From Okapia johnstoni (taxonomy: Eukaryota > Chordata > Mammalia > Artiodactyla > Giraffidae): 64,000 bases of DNA. The notes beneath the pieces were generated by a model. The model was given only the letters and a program-made list of their open reading frames with translations, ran no database searches and was not told the origin of the DNA. The stretch is from contig CM044306.1 in assembly GCA_024291935.2 (NCBI GenBank), forward strand, positions 21,151,001-21,215,000, written 5' to 3'. Numbering within the stretch: position 1 is the stretch's first letter; every line of letters starts with the position of its first letter. Of this stretch, positions 1 to 11,647 are shown piece after piece. Position numbers and translations under genes: made by a program.

Positions 1-815
1 GCCTATTCATCCTGCCCCCATCCTTTAACCCCTGGCAATCACTGAACTTTTTAATGTCTCCTTAGTTTTGCCTTTTCCAGAAATGTCACATTGTTGGAAT
101 CATACAGCATGTTCCTTTCTCAGATTGGCTTCTTTCACTTGATAATATGCATTTCAGTTTCCTCCATGTCTTTTCACAGCTTAATAACTCATTTCTTTTT
201 AGCTCTGGATAACATTCCACTATCCGGATGTACCACAGTTTGTTTTATCCATTCACCTCCTAAAGGACATCTGGGTTGCTTCCAAGTCTTAGCAATTATG
301 AATAATGCTGATATAAACATCCTTGTGCAGGCTTTTGTGAGGACATAAGTTTTTGACTCATTTGGGTAAATATCAAGGAGTATGACTGATGGATCATATG
401 GTAAGAGTATGTTTTGTAATAAACTGCCAAAATATCTTCCACAGTGGCTGTATCAATTTGCAATTCTCACAAGCAACGGGTAATAGTTCCTATTGTTCCA
501 TATCTTTGCGAGAATTTTGAATTTTGGTCATTCTAATAGGTGTGTAGTCCTGTTGATTTAATTTGCAATCCCAAAATGACATGTGATGTTGGAATCTTTT
601 CAAATGCTGACTTGCCATCTATATATCTTCTTTGGTAAAGTGCCTGTTCAGGTCTTTTGCCCACTTTTTAATTGGGTTGTTTTCTTATTGTTGAGTTTTA
701 AGAGTTCTTTATATATTTTAGCCAATGGTCTTTTATCAGATGTACCTTTTGCAAATATTTTCTCTTATTTTGTGGCTTGACTTCTCATTCTCTTGATCTT
801 TACATTTTGAAAATG
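1..815 (-). mobile_element. L1 LINE 3' portion, truncated by the window edge
   Basis: The minus strand carries the familiar end of L1 ORF2 and 3' region. On plus it reads AACATTCCACTATCC, GGACATCTGGGTTGCTTCC, TCTTTTGCCCACTTTTTAAT and TGTGGCTTGACTTCTCATTC. Its open reading frames are broken. Confidence 0.9.
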
Positions 816-2197
816 TAAAAAAATGTTCTTAGTCACTGTGTCATACAAAACAGATCATGGACCAGATCTGACTCATGGGCCAAAGTTTACTGACCCCTGA
901 TATAGTCAGATCACTGAAACCTGATAAGAGCATAAATACTATGTGCAAATTTAACCCATTATCAGTAGCTAAACACTTAAAACTCAGAAAGTATATGGCT
1001 GTCTCCCTGTTAGAGTTTGTAAGTGTTCCTCATTTCACAAATGAGACTAAAGCCAGGGAACTCTTACCCTAAGACACTGAAGTAAGGGGCAAAGATAAAA
1101 ACAAAACTCAAGAACAATACCTCCAAAAAGTCACCCCAAGGAAATCCCACTTCTTGAACCCCTAAAAGTCAAAGCCAAATAATTGCAGAGGTTTCGTTCT
1201 ACACTCTTTACAGGAGTGAACAAAATCTTTCTGTGAATAAAGAACACTTAAACACTTTTCTCAATGCCCTGAGAATGATAAAAAGGCAAATATTCCAGAG
1301 GTTCTATAAAACCAAGAACCTTTGTAGGTAAGTAAAATTTGATTAAAAACATTACTGTGAATGTCTTCAAGATCCCAACTCCTCCCAGTGTAATGCCACT
1401 AAAGGTTGTCTGCCCAACAGAACTTTTCGCTCCAACCACAAAAACCTGGACAGTACTCTGGCTGGGTGGCTCCCACGGGGAGTAGTGTCTGAATTCACTT
1501 CAAAGAACAAGCAGCTGACTCTCCTCTAAGGGAACTACCTTCTTGTTTCTGGTTTCAAAACTAAGTCTAGTTTTCCTTTCCCAGGAATCTAACATACTAG
1601 GCTTGAAAAACTGGTCAAAATAGTAAATGCTCATAAGCAGAACATCTATCACAGAGTGTGGGGGGTGTTAAAATGAAAGAAACATATGGAGAAGAAGAAA
1701 TAAACTTTCTTCTATTGAATTCTCTGGGTTCACTATGACCATTCCACTCAGGTCCCCATAGCTGGCATACAGCCAGCAGCCTAACACTAGGGAAAATTAC
1801 AGTCCATTCAGAAACAAACATTTTCAACTAATTCCAGTCACCTCAGTTTCTGCCTTTTCTGGGCTTTCCATCTTACCTACTTTGGCCATTGCCACGGTTG
1901 AAACTGTCTTCTAGAATGACCTGGAAAAGAGGTTCAGACAAGTCATTAATTCTTCCCAGACCCACAGCTGATCCACCCTACATGCTACAAAATACGAAAT
2001 GATCTGAAGGGAACCTTAAATTTGATAGTGAGTGTCACTTATTAGGCAAAGCAGTAATTCGCTAGCAAGGCAAACCTTTTTTTAAAGTCACCCACTGCAA
2101 AAGACCACTAATACATTACACAGTTAAAGATGCCTTTTTAAAATAGGCTCAATTCAAACTCCAATTTCAAAATAGGTCCCTCAAAAAAATAACTTTT

Positions 2198-2320
2198 GGG
2201 AGTTCCCTGATGGCCTAGTGGTTAGGATTCTGGGCTTTCACTGCCATGACCCAGGCTCAACCTCTGGTCAGGAAACTGAGATCCTGTATGCCATGGAGTG
2301 CACACACACACACACACATT
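2198..2320 (+). mobile_element. Short tRNA-derived SINE ending in (CA)n
   Basis: GGAGTTCCCTGATGGCCTAG, GTTAGGATTCTGGGCTTTCA and GGTCAGGAAACTGAGATCC are the head. The tail is a (CA) run at 2300-2318. Confidence 0.85.
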
Positions 2321-2439
2321 TATCAAGTGACTGTCTTTAGCGCTGACTACCAGCAGTGGCTTTCAGCCTCTCTGCTGACTCCTCAAAGACTGCAGGCCTG
2401 TCACCCTCCTGTCAGGGACACAGAGTATACAATGATGCC

Positions 2440-2620
2440 CTGTACAGTAGAGTATTATTACTCCCATTTTACAGGTGAGAACTCTGAAGTTTGAGGAGCA
2501 GGGGTCTGTGTACACACTAGGGTAAGAGGCAGACCGACTGAGCTAAGGGCAACCCCTATGATCACTCAGGAGGAAACCGCAGAGTAAGGACTCAAACTCA
2601 GGTCTACACATCCCTTTCTA
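2440..2620 (+). mobile_element. MIR fragment
   Basis: TATTATTACTCCCATTTTAC and AGGTGAGAACTCTGAAG is the conserved MIR core. Confidence 0.65.
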
Positions 2621-3667
2621 CCTCACTCATCACTATGAAACAAATCTCGACTGCAAGCTGGTTGGGTTTAGCAATGTTCCATTATTTTTCCTAAATAAAA
2701 ACTTAACTCACTCCAAATTCCTACCTTAGTGATAGAACACAACCAGATCTCTACATTTTCCCAGAGCAGGCCAATTGATATAAATTTAAATTAACACAAC
2801 TTTCCTATGCCTGAAGATTCCCCAAAGAAGTATTATTCAAACCGATTCAAGATGGATACTACAAGCACTAACCCAATGCAGAGGGTCTGCTTTGAGACGT
2901 GCTTTCAGTTAAGAACAAACAAGGCAGAAACGATTCATAAAGCTTTACAACAGAAAGACAAACTTTGGTGACTGATGTTGTTTAACCAGAGGACAAATTT
3001 AGGCCTTCGGAATCACTGTCTATTGCATTTTTAAGAATCTAACACTTGTGAAATTAAACAAAAAAGAAAAAAAGTTCATCACAGAATTAACTTTCTGATC
3101 TATTAAATTCAAACTACAAACCTCACGATCTTTGTTTTTCAGAGTCCCTGATTTTCAGAAAAATTCTCATTCCTTTCTTAATCCCTTCGATCTTAAAAAC
3201 CATGATAAAATAAGCTTTATATATCCTCAGGAGTCTGTTTCTTTGAAATAAAGACCAGAGAGCATTATTTTAAGTCTTCTTAATGTCAACTTTATCTCAG
3301 AATTCAGAGATAAGTCTCTATAAAGCTCAAGCAATGCACTTTTTAAAACGTGCCTTCTTCTATTCCTCAAAAGACAAAGCCTATTTTTCTATTCAATTTT
3401 CAAATATTCATACATTTTAGGAGCAGGAAGCCTCCTGAGGACAAAGACAACGACTGCTGCCTTTTACATTTGATAAATGAAGAATCCAATTTAGCTGCTT
3501 TTTTCATATATTTAAAATTATCTAAGAGATACTGTAATTACCACTATAATTTGAGGCCTTTATTCAAATGGTATTTTACTGTTATGAAACTCAGGTTTCA
3601 ATTACAAGTTTTTTTAAAAAGAAAAAATAATTTTTAAAAATCTAAATCTTAATGCCATCCACTTTCA

Positions 3668-3944
3668 TGCTGCTGCTGCTGCTGCTGCTAAGTCGCTTCA
3701 ATCGTGTCTGACTCTGTGCGACCCCACAGATGGCAGCCCACCAGGCTCCTCCATCCCTGGGATTCGCCAGGCAAGAATACTGGAGTGGTTTGCCATTTCC
3801 TTCTCCAAGGCATGCATGCATGCATGCTAAGTCGATTCAGTCGTGTCCAACTCTGTGCGACCCTATGGACAGCAGCCCACCAGGCTCCTCTGACCACAGG
3901 ATTCTCTAGGCAAGAATACTGGAGTGGGTTGCCATTTCCTTCTC
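3668..3944 (-). mobile_element. Bov-A2 dimeric SINE with (TGC)7 and (CATG) runs
   Basis: Two Bov-A units in reverse orientation each read AAGTCG-TTCA-TCGTGTC..., CCACCAGGCTCCTC and AGAATACTGGAGTGG. A (TGC)7 run caps the left end. A CATGCATGCATGCATGC stretch links the units near 3810. Confidence 0.93.
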
Positions 3945-4178
3945 CTTTCATGATGAGAGACCTCAAGTAACAGTACTTTCCTTGATCTCAACTTTGATTA
4001 CACAGTAAATTACAGTTTTTGTAACAAAGTACCCGACAAAATCCCACAGGGGGAAAAAAAATGACTCTGAACATTTTTTTAAGTAGGCTATCTCCCTCAG
4101 GAACGACTCAAGGGCCTTAGTTCCACCTTACAAGACTCAGTCATATGGATAGGAATTTAAGATGTTAACAAGAAAAAA

Positions 4179-4299
4179 ATTTTTTTTTTGGCCACACTGC
4201 ACAGCATGTAGAATCTTCATTCCCTGACCAGGCATTGAAACTGTGCCCTCTGCATTAGAAGCACAAAGTTTTAACCACTGGACCACCAGGGAAGTCCCT
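4179..4299 (-). mobile_element. Short CHR-type SINE
   Basis: T-rich end TTTTTTTTTGGCCACACTGC and the reversed head AACCACTGGACCACCAGGGA. Confidence 0.88.
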
Positions 4300-4346
4300 A
4301 TCTCACCCTTCTTAAATATGTGTTCGATTCTTTAATATCCTATTAA

Positions 4347-4472
4347 GGGCTCCCCTGGTGGCTCTGTGGTAAAGAATCTGCCTGCCAATCCAGGGGACAC
4401 AGGTTCAACCTCTGGTCCAGGAAGATCTCATGTGCCATGGGGCAACTAAGCCACCCACAAGAAAGAATTATC
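4347..4472 (+). mobile_element. CHR/Bov-tA-type SINE head
   Basis: GGCTCCCCTGGTGGCTCTGT, AAGAATCTGCCTGCCAATCC and GGGGCAACTAAGCC; truncated after about 120 bp. Confidence 0.85.
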
Positions 4473-4963
4473 CATCCAGAAATGTGAATAACGCTGAGAT
4501 TGATAAACTCTGTTCCAGTGGCTTAGCAAGACAATTTTTTACAATCTTGGACCTTACATTCTAAAGGAAGGAAACAAGGAAACAAATATAATATCAATAT
4601 AATCTCAATATATTCATTCCCAAAAAGAATGGGAAAAAGAGAATCATAAAGGGGAGTGTAGGAGCAGGGTACAGTGTTCTGTTAGATGGGGAGGAGCAGG
4701 GGCTGGGGGCCTGGCTCTCAGAAGCCTCTCCATGAGCAGCCAAGCCCTAGGAACATATGGGGAAAGCATCTTCCAAAAAGAATTAACAAACATCAAGGAG
4801 ATGGAAATGAGTTTGATGTGTTAGAACTAAACGCCAAGGTAACTAGAACAGGGTGAGAAGAATGGCAGGAGATGAAATCTGAGGCCTTTATAACCCATGC
4901 TCCATATCCTCCAATTAAAATAAATAAATAAGAAGCCATCCTCCAAATCCAATAGTAGTATCC

Positions 4964-5246
4964 TTCTCTGGACTTCCCTGGTGTACAGTGGATGAGACTC
5001 CACCTGCCAATGCAGGGGACACAAGTTTAATCCCTGATCCGGGAAGATCCCATGTGCCACGGGGCAACTAAGCCCACGAGCCACAACTACTGAGCCCACG
5101 CACCTCGAGCCTGTGCTCCACAACAAGAGAAGCCACCACAAGGAAAAGCTTGCACACCACAACTAGAGAGTAACTCCTGCTCGCCGCAACCAGAGAAAGC
5201 AATGAAGACCCAGCTCAACCAAAACAAATAAATAAAAATCTTAAAA
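4964..5246 (+). mobile_element. CHR-type SINE, full length with target-site duplication
   Basis: The head GGACTTCCCTGGTGTACAGT runs to an A-rich ACAAATAAATAAAA tail. It is flanked by perfect AGTAGTATCCT copies at 4953-4963 and 5247-5257. Confidence 0.94.
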
Positions 5247-6186
5247 AGTAGTATCCTCCTCCATCCAATATGCCTATTATACCAAAGAAGTCTAAACAAA
5301 CCAACAGCTTCACAGCCAAAGTAAGCAAGCTCCACCAGTTATCTCATGCATTAACCCCACAGACTGTACCTCACCTCTCTTTGGCTTAAGCACAGCTAGG
5401 GACCTAGGTACTAACCGGAAGCCTTCCAGGGTTAAAAGTTCCCTGCTGGGAATTTGCTTATCCGTCCACCTACCCTTCAACCTTGCACCTGAAAAGCAGC
5501 AGTCTGGGGAAGCATGAGCTCATCACCACAGTGGCACAATGGCATCCAGTTCCCAAGCCACAGAACCCCACATGGGAGAAAAGCCAGGAGCTCCCTGAGA
5601 GGATTCACATGCCACTGCCGGAGACTAACAGCAGGAGTCAAACAGGTTCCTCTAATTATGCAAGAACTGACATCAACAGAGAACTATGAACACGCCTCCA
5701 TGTGTTCTACGACAGAATACCGTAGAGTTTCCACTAAAGCAATTTCGGTTTCTCTAAAACACAAGGAAACAGACCAGAGTAACTTTCTTGTTCTGCATCT
5801 TTTACCACTCTCCCCTCCTCCGAAAGCTTTATATAATCTGAAAGTAATCTATAGCCCTCTTCTCTCAGTGGAAAAGGTGCTCCCTCTCCCTTGAAATTCA
5901 ATTCAGTCAAACCTCTGGTGAAACAGATTTCTATCATGTATGGCCATGGAAGTAATTAAAATTCCAAAGTTACCCCATGAAGGAAAAAAAAATCATCTTT
6001 CCAGTGGCAGGCATTTTCCATCATGGAAATTCAACTATGCAGCAAATCTGACTGATTCAACAAGTAGTTTAAAAAAAACTTCTTTACTTCAGTGATTTTT
6101 CACTGTTACAATTACAAGCAGCACACAACCCTGGAAGAAAAAAGGATGGAGGCAGAAGTGCGTATGTGTGTGTTTGTGTGTGTGTT

Positions 6187-6385
6187 TAGTCGCCTAGTCG
6201 TGTCCAACTCTTTGTGACTCCATGGGCTACAGCCTGCCAGGCTCCTCTGTCCACGAGATTTTTCAGGCAATACTGGATAGGTTGCCATTTCCTCCTCCAG
6301 GGGATCTTTCCAACTCAGGGATCAAACCCGTGTCTCCTGTGTCTCCTGCATTTTGGGCAGATTCTTCACCTGCTGAGCCACCAGG
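6187..6385 (-). mobile_element. Bov-tA SINE
   Basis: Reverse orientation: GTCGTGTCCAACTCTTTGTG at the left, CACCTGCTGAGCCACCAGG at the right. Flanking AGGCAGAAG occurs on both sides (about 6150 and 6386), a likely target duplication. A TG run precedes it. Confidence 0.9.
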
Positions 6386-6904
6386 AAGGCAGAAGAAAAA
6401 TACATAACTTTATGATGAAAATCTTTCAAATAGAATTTTTCTAATAAGAACATAAGTATACATCCCAAAATGCAGCTTTTCCCCCTAATAAGGCTCTTTC
6501 CTCTTGTCCCAAGTTATTTTTCAAAAGCCTGAAAAACACAAACTCAGAAGCCTACATATGCATAGACTACTTGATGTGGTAACTATCAGGCACCGCAGGT
6601 TATGTATGATTCCCAGATACAGGGCAACCGAGCAACCAAGTCCTCTCATCTAAAAGGACCACAAATCAATGAGAAGTCTACTCTTATGTTCAATTAAATA
6701 ACCATTTGTGAAGAATGGCTTCATTAAAAAAGATGGCTAGAGATAACTAATACAAGAGCAACTAAACACAATGCCTGGAAATCATCATAAACAGAGATGG
6801 TAAGAAACGACCTTACCAAACATCCCCAGCCCCTACCACACCCCTCAAAGCTAAGAGAAAATCCTACATTCTGAAAGCAATGAAGTATTGGGAGGGTTGT
6901 TATA

Positions 6905-7122
6905 GTTTCAGTCGCTAAGTCGTGTCAGACTCTTTTGAAACCCCAGGGATTGTAGCCTACCAGGCTGCTCTGTCCATGGAATTCTCCAGGTAAGAATACT
7001 GGAATGGGTAGCTACTACTCCCTTCTGCAGGGGATCTTCCTGATCCAGGGATCAAACCCTCATCTCTTGCATCTCCTGCACTGTCAGGCAGATTGTTTAC
7101 CACAGAGCCACCTGGGAAACCC
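6905..7122 (-). mobile_element. Bov-tA SINE
   Basis: TTTCAGTCGCTAAGTCGTGT to CACAGAGCCACCTGGGAAAC, the Bov-tA body and reversed tRNA head. Confidence 0.92.
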
Positions 7123-7218
7123 ACTGGGAAGGCTGGGGAACATATATAGAAAACAGTCAATTGCAGTGAATCAGTTATAGTTCAGAGTGCTGTAGTGCTT
7201 TAAAACATAGCCAATGGG

Positions 7219-7440
7219 ACTTCCCTGGTGGTCCAGTGGTTAAGAATCTGCCCTCCAATACGGGGGATTCAGGTTTGATCCCTAGTTGGGGAACTAAGAT
7301 CCCACATGCCTCAGAGCAACTAAGCCCGCACACAGCAACCACTGAGTCCGCACTCTCAAGCCCATGTGCCACACCTAGAGAAAGCCCAAGCGCCGCAACT
7401 AAGACCTGAAACAGCCAAATAAATAAATAAATATTTAAAA
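7219..7440 (+). mobile_element. CHR-type SINE
   Basis: GACTTCCCTGGTGGTCCAGT head, GGGGAACTAAGATCCCACA middle and AAATAAATAAATAAATATT tail. Confidence 0.92.
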
Positions 7441-7495
7441 ATTAAATAAATAAACCCACAGCCAATGATCAATAATCAATGAGATGACAATGCTT

Positions 7496-7628
7496 TATTT
7501 TTATTATTTTTTTCTTATTTTTTGGCCACGTGACTTGTGAGATCTCAGTTCCCTGACCATGGACTTGAACCTAGGCCATGGCAGTGAAAGCCCAGAATTC
7601 TAACCACTAGGCCACCAGGGAATTTCCA
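7496..7628 (-). mobile_element. Short CHR-type SINE
   Basis: T-rich left end, TTTTTTGGCCACGTGACTTG, and reversed head TAACCACTAGGCCACCAGGG. Confidence 0.88.
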
Positions 7629-8514
7629 AGACAGTAACACTTTAGATTTCACACTGTTTTGGTGACTTTGTTCACGAAAACTGTTTCAATGAAACTTGTA
7701 AAAATCTATTAGAGCTGTTTCAATAGAGCTGTTCATCTTAGAATGTAAATCGATGTCAGAGCTGACATGGCTTCCTCAGGCTGCATTTAGCTACTAAGAG
7801 CCACAGACTTCCCATGTCTGAGAACTAGGGTACTAGGCCTCTATCTACAACATCACTAAGATAGGTACTCATTGGGCCCCTGATCTCCAAGAGAATAACC
7901 GCAACCAAGGAGCAGCTGCAAACCCCTCATTTCCAGATGCTTTACATACTGATGGTAAAAGATACAACAGTTTTTCCTTGTAAGGCCTAGGGATCCATAA
8001 TACAAAAAGAAGAGAATGTGCCCTCTCATACTGTCAAAATTAAAAACAAACTTCAAATCACAGTACTTTAACATCTCCAAAAATGATGCTGCACAAATCG
8101 AAGGCAGATAACTAGTAAATCTGTTTTTAAAGCCTGAGCCAATTTTCCATTTCAAAAAAAAACCAGATTCCTGGATTTGGACAATGAAATGATGCAGAGT
8201 AGCTCAATGTTCATAACTAATATTTCCTCCTCACCCACACATCCCAGGAACCAGTGGTTTTAGAAATGTTGGCTAAAAAATATGGAGTCACACAAGGCCA
8301 AAGTTATTTGCCAGCATTTAACTACACAAGAGAGGAGTTAATCAGATGAAGGACACATTCTAATTTAGAAATCCAGATCAAAGCTAGACAGACTAAAACA
8401 CAGTCAGAATACAAAAGCAACACAGGATAGCAATAAATGGTTTAGAAGGTCCTTCTAAAACAGAGCTTCCAAACTTGCCTGAAGAAAAAACACATCCTAG
8501 GGCATATTTAATAA

Positions 8515-8556
<42 letters not shown>

Positions 8557-8570
8557 ACACACACACACAA
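8515..8570 (+). repeat. (AC)n microsatellite
   Basis: About 26 AC units with a single AT interruption near 8551. Open frames rich in His-Thr or Val-Cys across it are artefacts of the repeat. Confidence 0.95.
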
Positions 8571-8902
8571 AGATTTCTGGGCCCTAATCCAGACCTACTA
8601 AAATCAGGAAAAAAAATTTTAAGGCATAAATTAAAAAAGAAAGAAAGAAAATGGGAAACGAGACAACAACACAAAGAGAGATATCAACGAAATTTTGGAA
8701 GCTGGACAGCAGATTCACTAATGATGAATAACTTCACAGAAAGGAAAAAACCAAATGCCGGCAATGGAAAGAAGCAAACAGATTTCTACCACAGAATCTC
8801 AGAAAAGGCTCAGAAACTGGAGGCATCCAGTACCTCTGGAGAAAGGGGTGTCGGAGGGGCTAAAAGAGAATTGGTTGCAAGTCTGTGTAACGAATCTGTG
8901 TC

Positions 8903-8974
8903 TAATTCATGCTGATGTGTGGCAGAGGCCAACACAACATTGTAGAGCAACTGTCCTCCAATTAAAAAAAAAAA
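8903..8974 (+). mobile_element. Retroposon 3' tail (artiodactyl L1-type)
   Basis: CTGATGTGTGGCAGAGGCC, AACACAACATTGTAGAGCAA and CTGTCCTCCAATTAAAAAAA is the widespread artiodactyl tail ending in poly(A). Confidence 0.7.
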
Positions 8975-9507
8975 AGAAAGACAAAGACAAAAAGTCTGTG
9001 TAAGAAATAAGATTCTCCTATCCCCTCTGTCCCCGCCTCCACACTGCCTGGCAGAAGATGAGAGAAGCTGAACCAGAGGGTCTCTGAACCAAGGGACGAG
9101 TGACAGCTAAGGGCAACTGAGCCATACTGAGAACAAACAGGGATCAAGCGAGTCTAACTTGTTCTCAATAATGAGACCTCTCCCCATCCCCGGCTCTCTT
9201 CTCCCACTCGGCTCCAAAAACACCTGCTGCTGGGCTAATACTCTCCAGGCAGAAAACCAGAGCAGTCCTCTCTGAGGAAAGTGACCGCTGCCAATTCACC
9301 CGAAAATGGTGCCCGCCACTTGATGAGTCAGGGATCCGCACTCAGATTTTTAGTGCCTCATCCTTAAAAATGAACAGATAGCCAAGAATTATTAGACGTT
9401 TCAAGAAAACCTCTCACATGAAAGACAGGAAGCAAAGTAAATAAAACAGAATTCCTGACAACATACAAAAATATTTATACATAAAATTCTGAGGTATGTA
9501 TACCTAT

Positions 9508-9870
9508 GGCTGACTCATGTTGATGTATGGCAGAGACCAACACAATATTGTAAAGCAGTTCAGTTCAGTCGCTCAGTCGTGTCCGACTCCTTACGACCCC
9601 ATGAATCGCAGCACGCCAGGCCTCCCTGTCCATCACCAACTCTCGGAGTTTACCCAAACCCATGTCCATAGAGTTAGTGATGCCATCCAACCATCTCATC
9701 CTCTGTCGTCCCCTTCTCCTCCTGCCCCCAGTCCTTCCCAGCATTAGGGTCTTTTCCAATGAGTCAACTCTTCGCATGAGGTGGCCAAAGTATTGGAGTT
9801 TCAGCTTCAACATCAGTCCTTCCAATGAACAAAGCAATTATCCTCCAATTAAAAATAAATTTTTAAAAAT
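9508..9870 (+). mobile_element. Same retroposon tail, split by a BovB fragment
   Basis: GTTGATGTATGGCAGAGACC and CACAATATTGTAAAGCA stop at 9557 and resume at about 9831 as AAAGCAATTATCCTCCAATT. The two halves join perfectly when 9558-9836 is removed. Confidence 0.8.
9558..9836 (-). mobile_element. BovB LINE 3' fragment, nested
   Basis: On minus an open stretch encodes the C-terminal end of the BovB polymerase ([47 protein letters not shown]). AAAGCA at 9552-9557 and 9831-9836 is the target duplication. It is a dead 5'-truncated copy. Confidence 0.9.
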
Positions 9871-10127
9871 TTGGAGAAAATTTCTTGGAAACTAAAAAAA
9901 TTGATGATAAATATTTAAAATACAACAAGAGCTGGAAGAAAAAACTAAGGCTGTCTGAAAATTGAATGAGGGAAAAAAATTCACAAAGGAAAAAAAATTG
10001 AGGGCTAGTCTACGAGTTTCACCATCTGGATAACAGGGGTTCCGAGAAATAGGGAGGAGAGAAATAATTATCAGAGAGAGAATACACTATAAGAGATGAT
10101 AATACAGGAAAACTTGACAGATGGAAA

Positions 10128-10340
10128 GGCTGAAAGTGTTAAGTCACTCAGTCAGGTCTGACTCTTTGCGACCCCATAGACTATAGCCTGCCAGGCTCCT
10201 CTGTCCACGGAATTCTCCAGGCAAGAATGCTGGAGTGGGTTGCCATCCCCTTCTCCAGGGGATCTTCCCAACTCCAGGGATCGAACCCAGATTTCCCACA
10301 CTACAGGCAGATTCTTTACCATCTGAGCCACCAGGGAAGT
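10128..10340 (-). mobile_element. Bov-tA SINE with target-site duplication
   Basis: Reverse Bov-tA from GTCACTCAGTCAGGTCTGAC to CATCTGAGCCACCAGGGAAG. AGATGGAAA flanks it at 10119-10127 and 10341-10349. Confidence 0.93.
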
Positions 10341-10393
10341 AGATGGAAATAAGCTGCAGACTGAAATGGCCCACTGAATCTCAAGCATGATGA

Positions 10394-10516
10394 TTTTTTT
10401 TCTCCCTGGCCACACTGTACGGCTTGTGGGATCTTAGTTCCCCATCCAGGGATCAAACCTGGGCCCCCACTGGCAGAAACATGGAGTCCTAACCCCTGGA
10501 CCACCAGGGAACTCCC
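10394..10516 (-). mobile_element. Short CHR-type SINE with target-site duplication
   Basis: T-rich start, then CCCTGGCCACACTGTACGG, ending CCTGGACCACCAGGGAACTC. AAGCATGATGA flanks it at 10383-10393 and 10517-10527. Confidence 0.93.
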
Positions 10517-10595
10517 AAGCATGATGAATTCTAATATCCAACCCAAGGCACATCACTGCATTTCAGAATACCAGGGATAAAGACAAGACCCTAAA

Positions 10596-10652
10596 TGGGA
10601 CTAGCCTGGTGGTCTAGTGGTTAAGAATCAGCCCTCCAATGCAGGAGGCAGG
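10596..10652 (+). mobile_element. 57-bp tail-less SINE head with a perfect 18-bp target duplication
   Basis: The insert is only the tRNA-derived head, GGGACTAGCCTGGTGGTC and TAAGAATCAGCCCTCCAATG, and stops at GGAGGCAGG without body or A-rich tail. TAAAGACAAGACCCTAAA stands on both sides, at 10578-10595 and 10653-10670. Confidence 0.92.
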
Positions 10653-11596
10653 TAAAGACAAGACCCTAAAATCTTTGAGAGGAAAAAACAGATCCTATAC
10701 AAAGAATCTAGAATTGAATAGCATCAAATTTCATAATATTATTATTGAAAGTTAGAAAACCACAAAGCAAGGTTTAAAACTTCCAAAGAAATATGATTCC
10801 TCACAAAGTATTTCATATCTAGTCAAACTATCAACCAGCATGAAGGTAGAAAAGAGATGATTCAGACAGGCAAGCCCTCAAAAAATGTACCCATCCTATA
10901 GATCTTTTTCATAGAGTCTTTGGAAGAGACTCCACCAACATGTTTAAATGTGCTGAGAAGAGATACTTCCATCCAAGGTTAGGTTTGAATTAACGACTGA
11001 TAGTAAATCAAGCAAAAAAAAGGAAATAAAACAGGAAAAAAAAGGCAAATATAATACTTAAGGGAAAAACTATATATAAAGAAGGAAATATAATCATAGT
11101 ACACAGTCATTATATTGGATGCTACTTTTTCCTCTTCTTTTGATAACACTCACCTCTACTCCCTTCTGGACTCACAGGAGAGGAGGGAGGCTGGAGGTCT
11201 GGGAACTACTTTTCCTAGAATCCCCTGTCACTGGGTTGTGGTTTAAATTCCACCAACACATAGCATTCTCTCAAGATCTAGAAGATAGAAGGAAGGTAGA
11301 TGCTATTATTGATCTTTCAGGAACAATGAGCAGGTGTGTGGCCTCTGACAGATGACAGACACGTGGTTTGCAGCAGTTTTCAATATTCTGTAAATTGGCT
11401 GCTTTGGTGTTTAAAGCAGTCAGGATTATTAATGACTGAAGTTTCTTTCAAGCCCTGCAAGTGGCTTTCCCTGACCTATGCTCCCCTGGCCTTTCAATGA
11501 TTTGATAATCTGTGAAATACCAAGAATGGTTGGTTTTTCTACTTGAATCCTGATATATAATACCAAAACATATAGAATATTGATTTAATCAAGATT

Positions 11597-11600
<4 letters not shown>

Positions 11601-11644
<44 letters not shown>
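11601..11644 (+). repeat. (TA)22 microsatellite
   Basis: Uninterrupted TA run of 44 bp. Confidence 0.95.

Positions 11645-11647
<3 letters not shown>

Noticed and set aside
8475..8915. 146-codon plus-strand open frame with a His-Thr run
   Set aside because: It is carried by the (AC)n microsatellite and continues into unique intron and a retroposon tail without conserved features.
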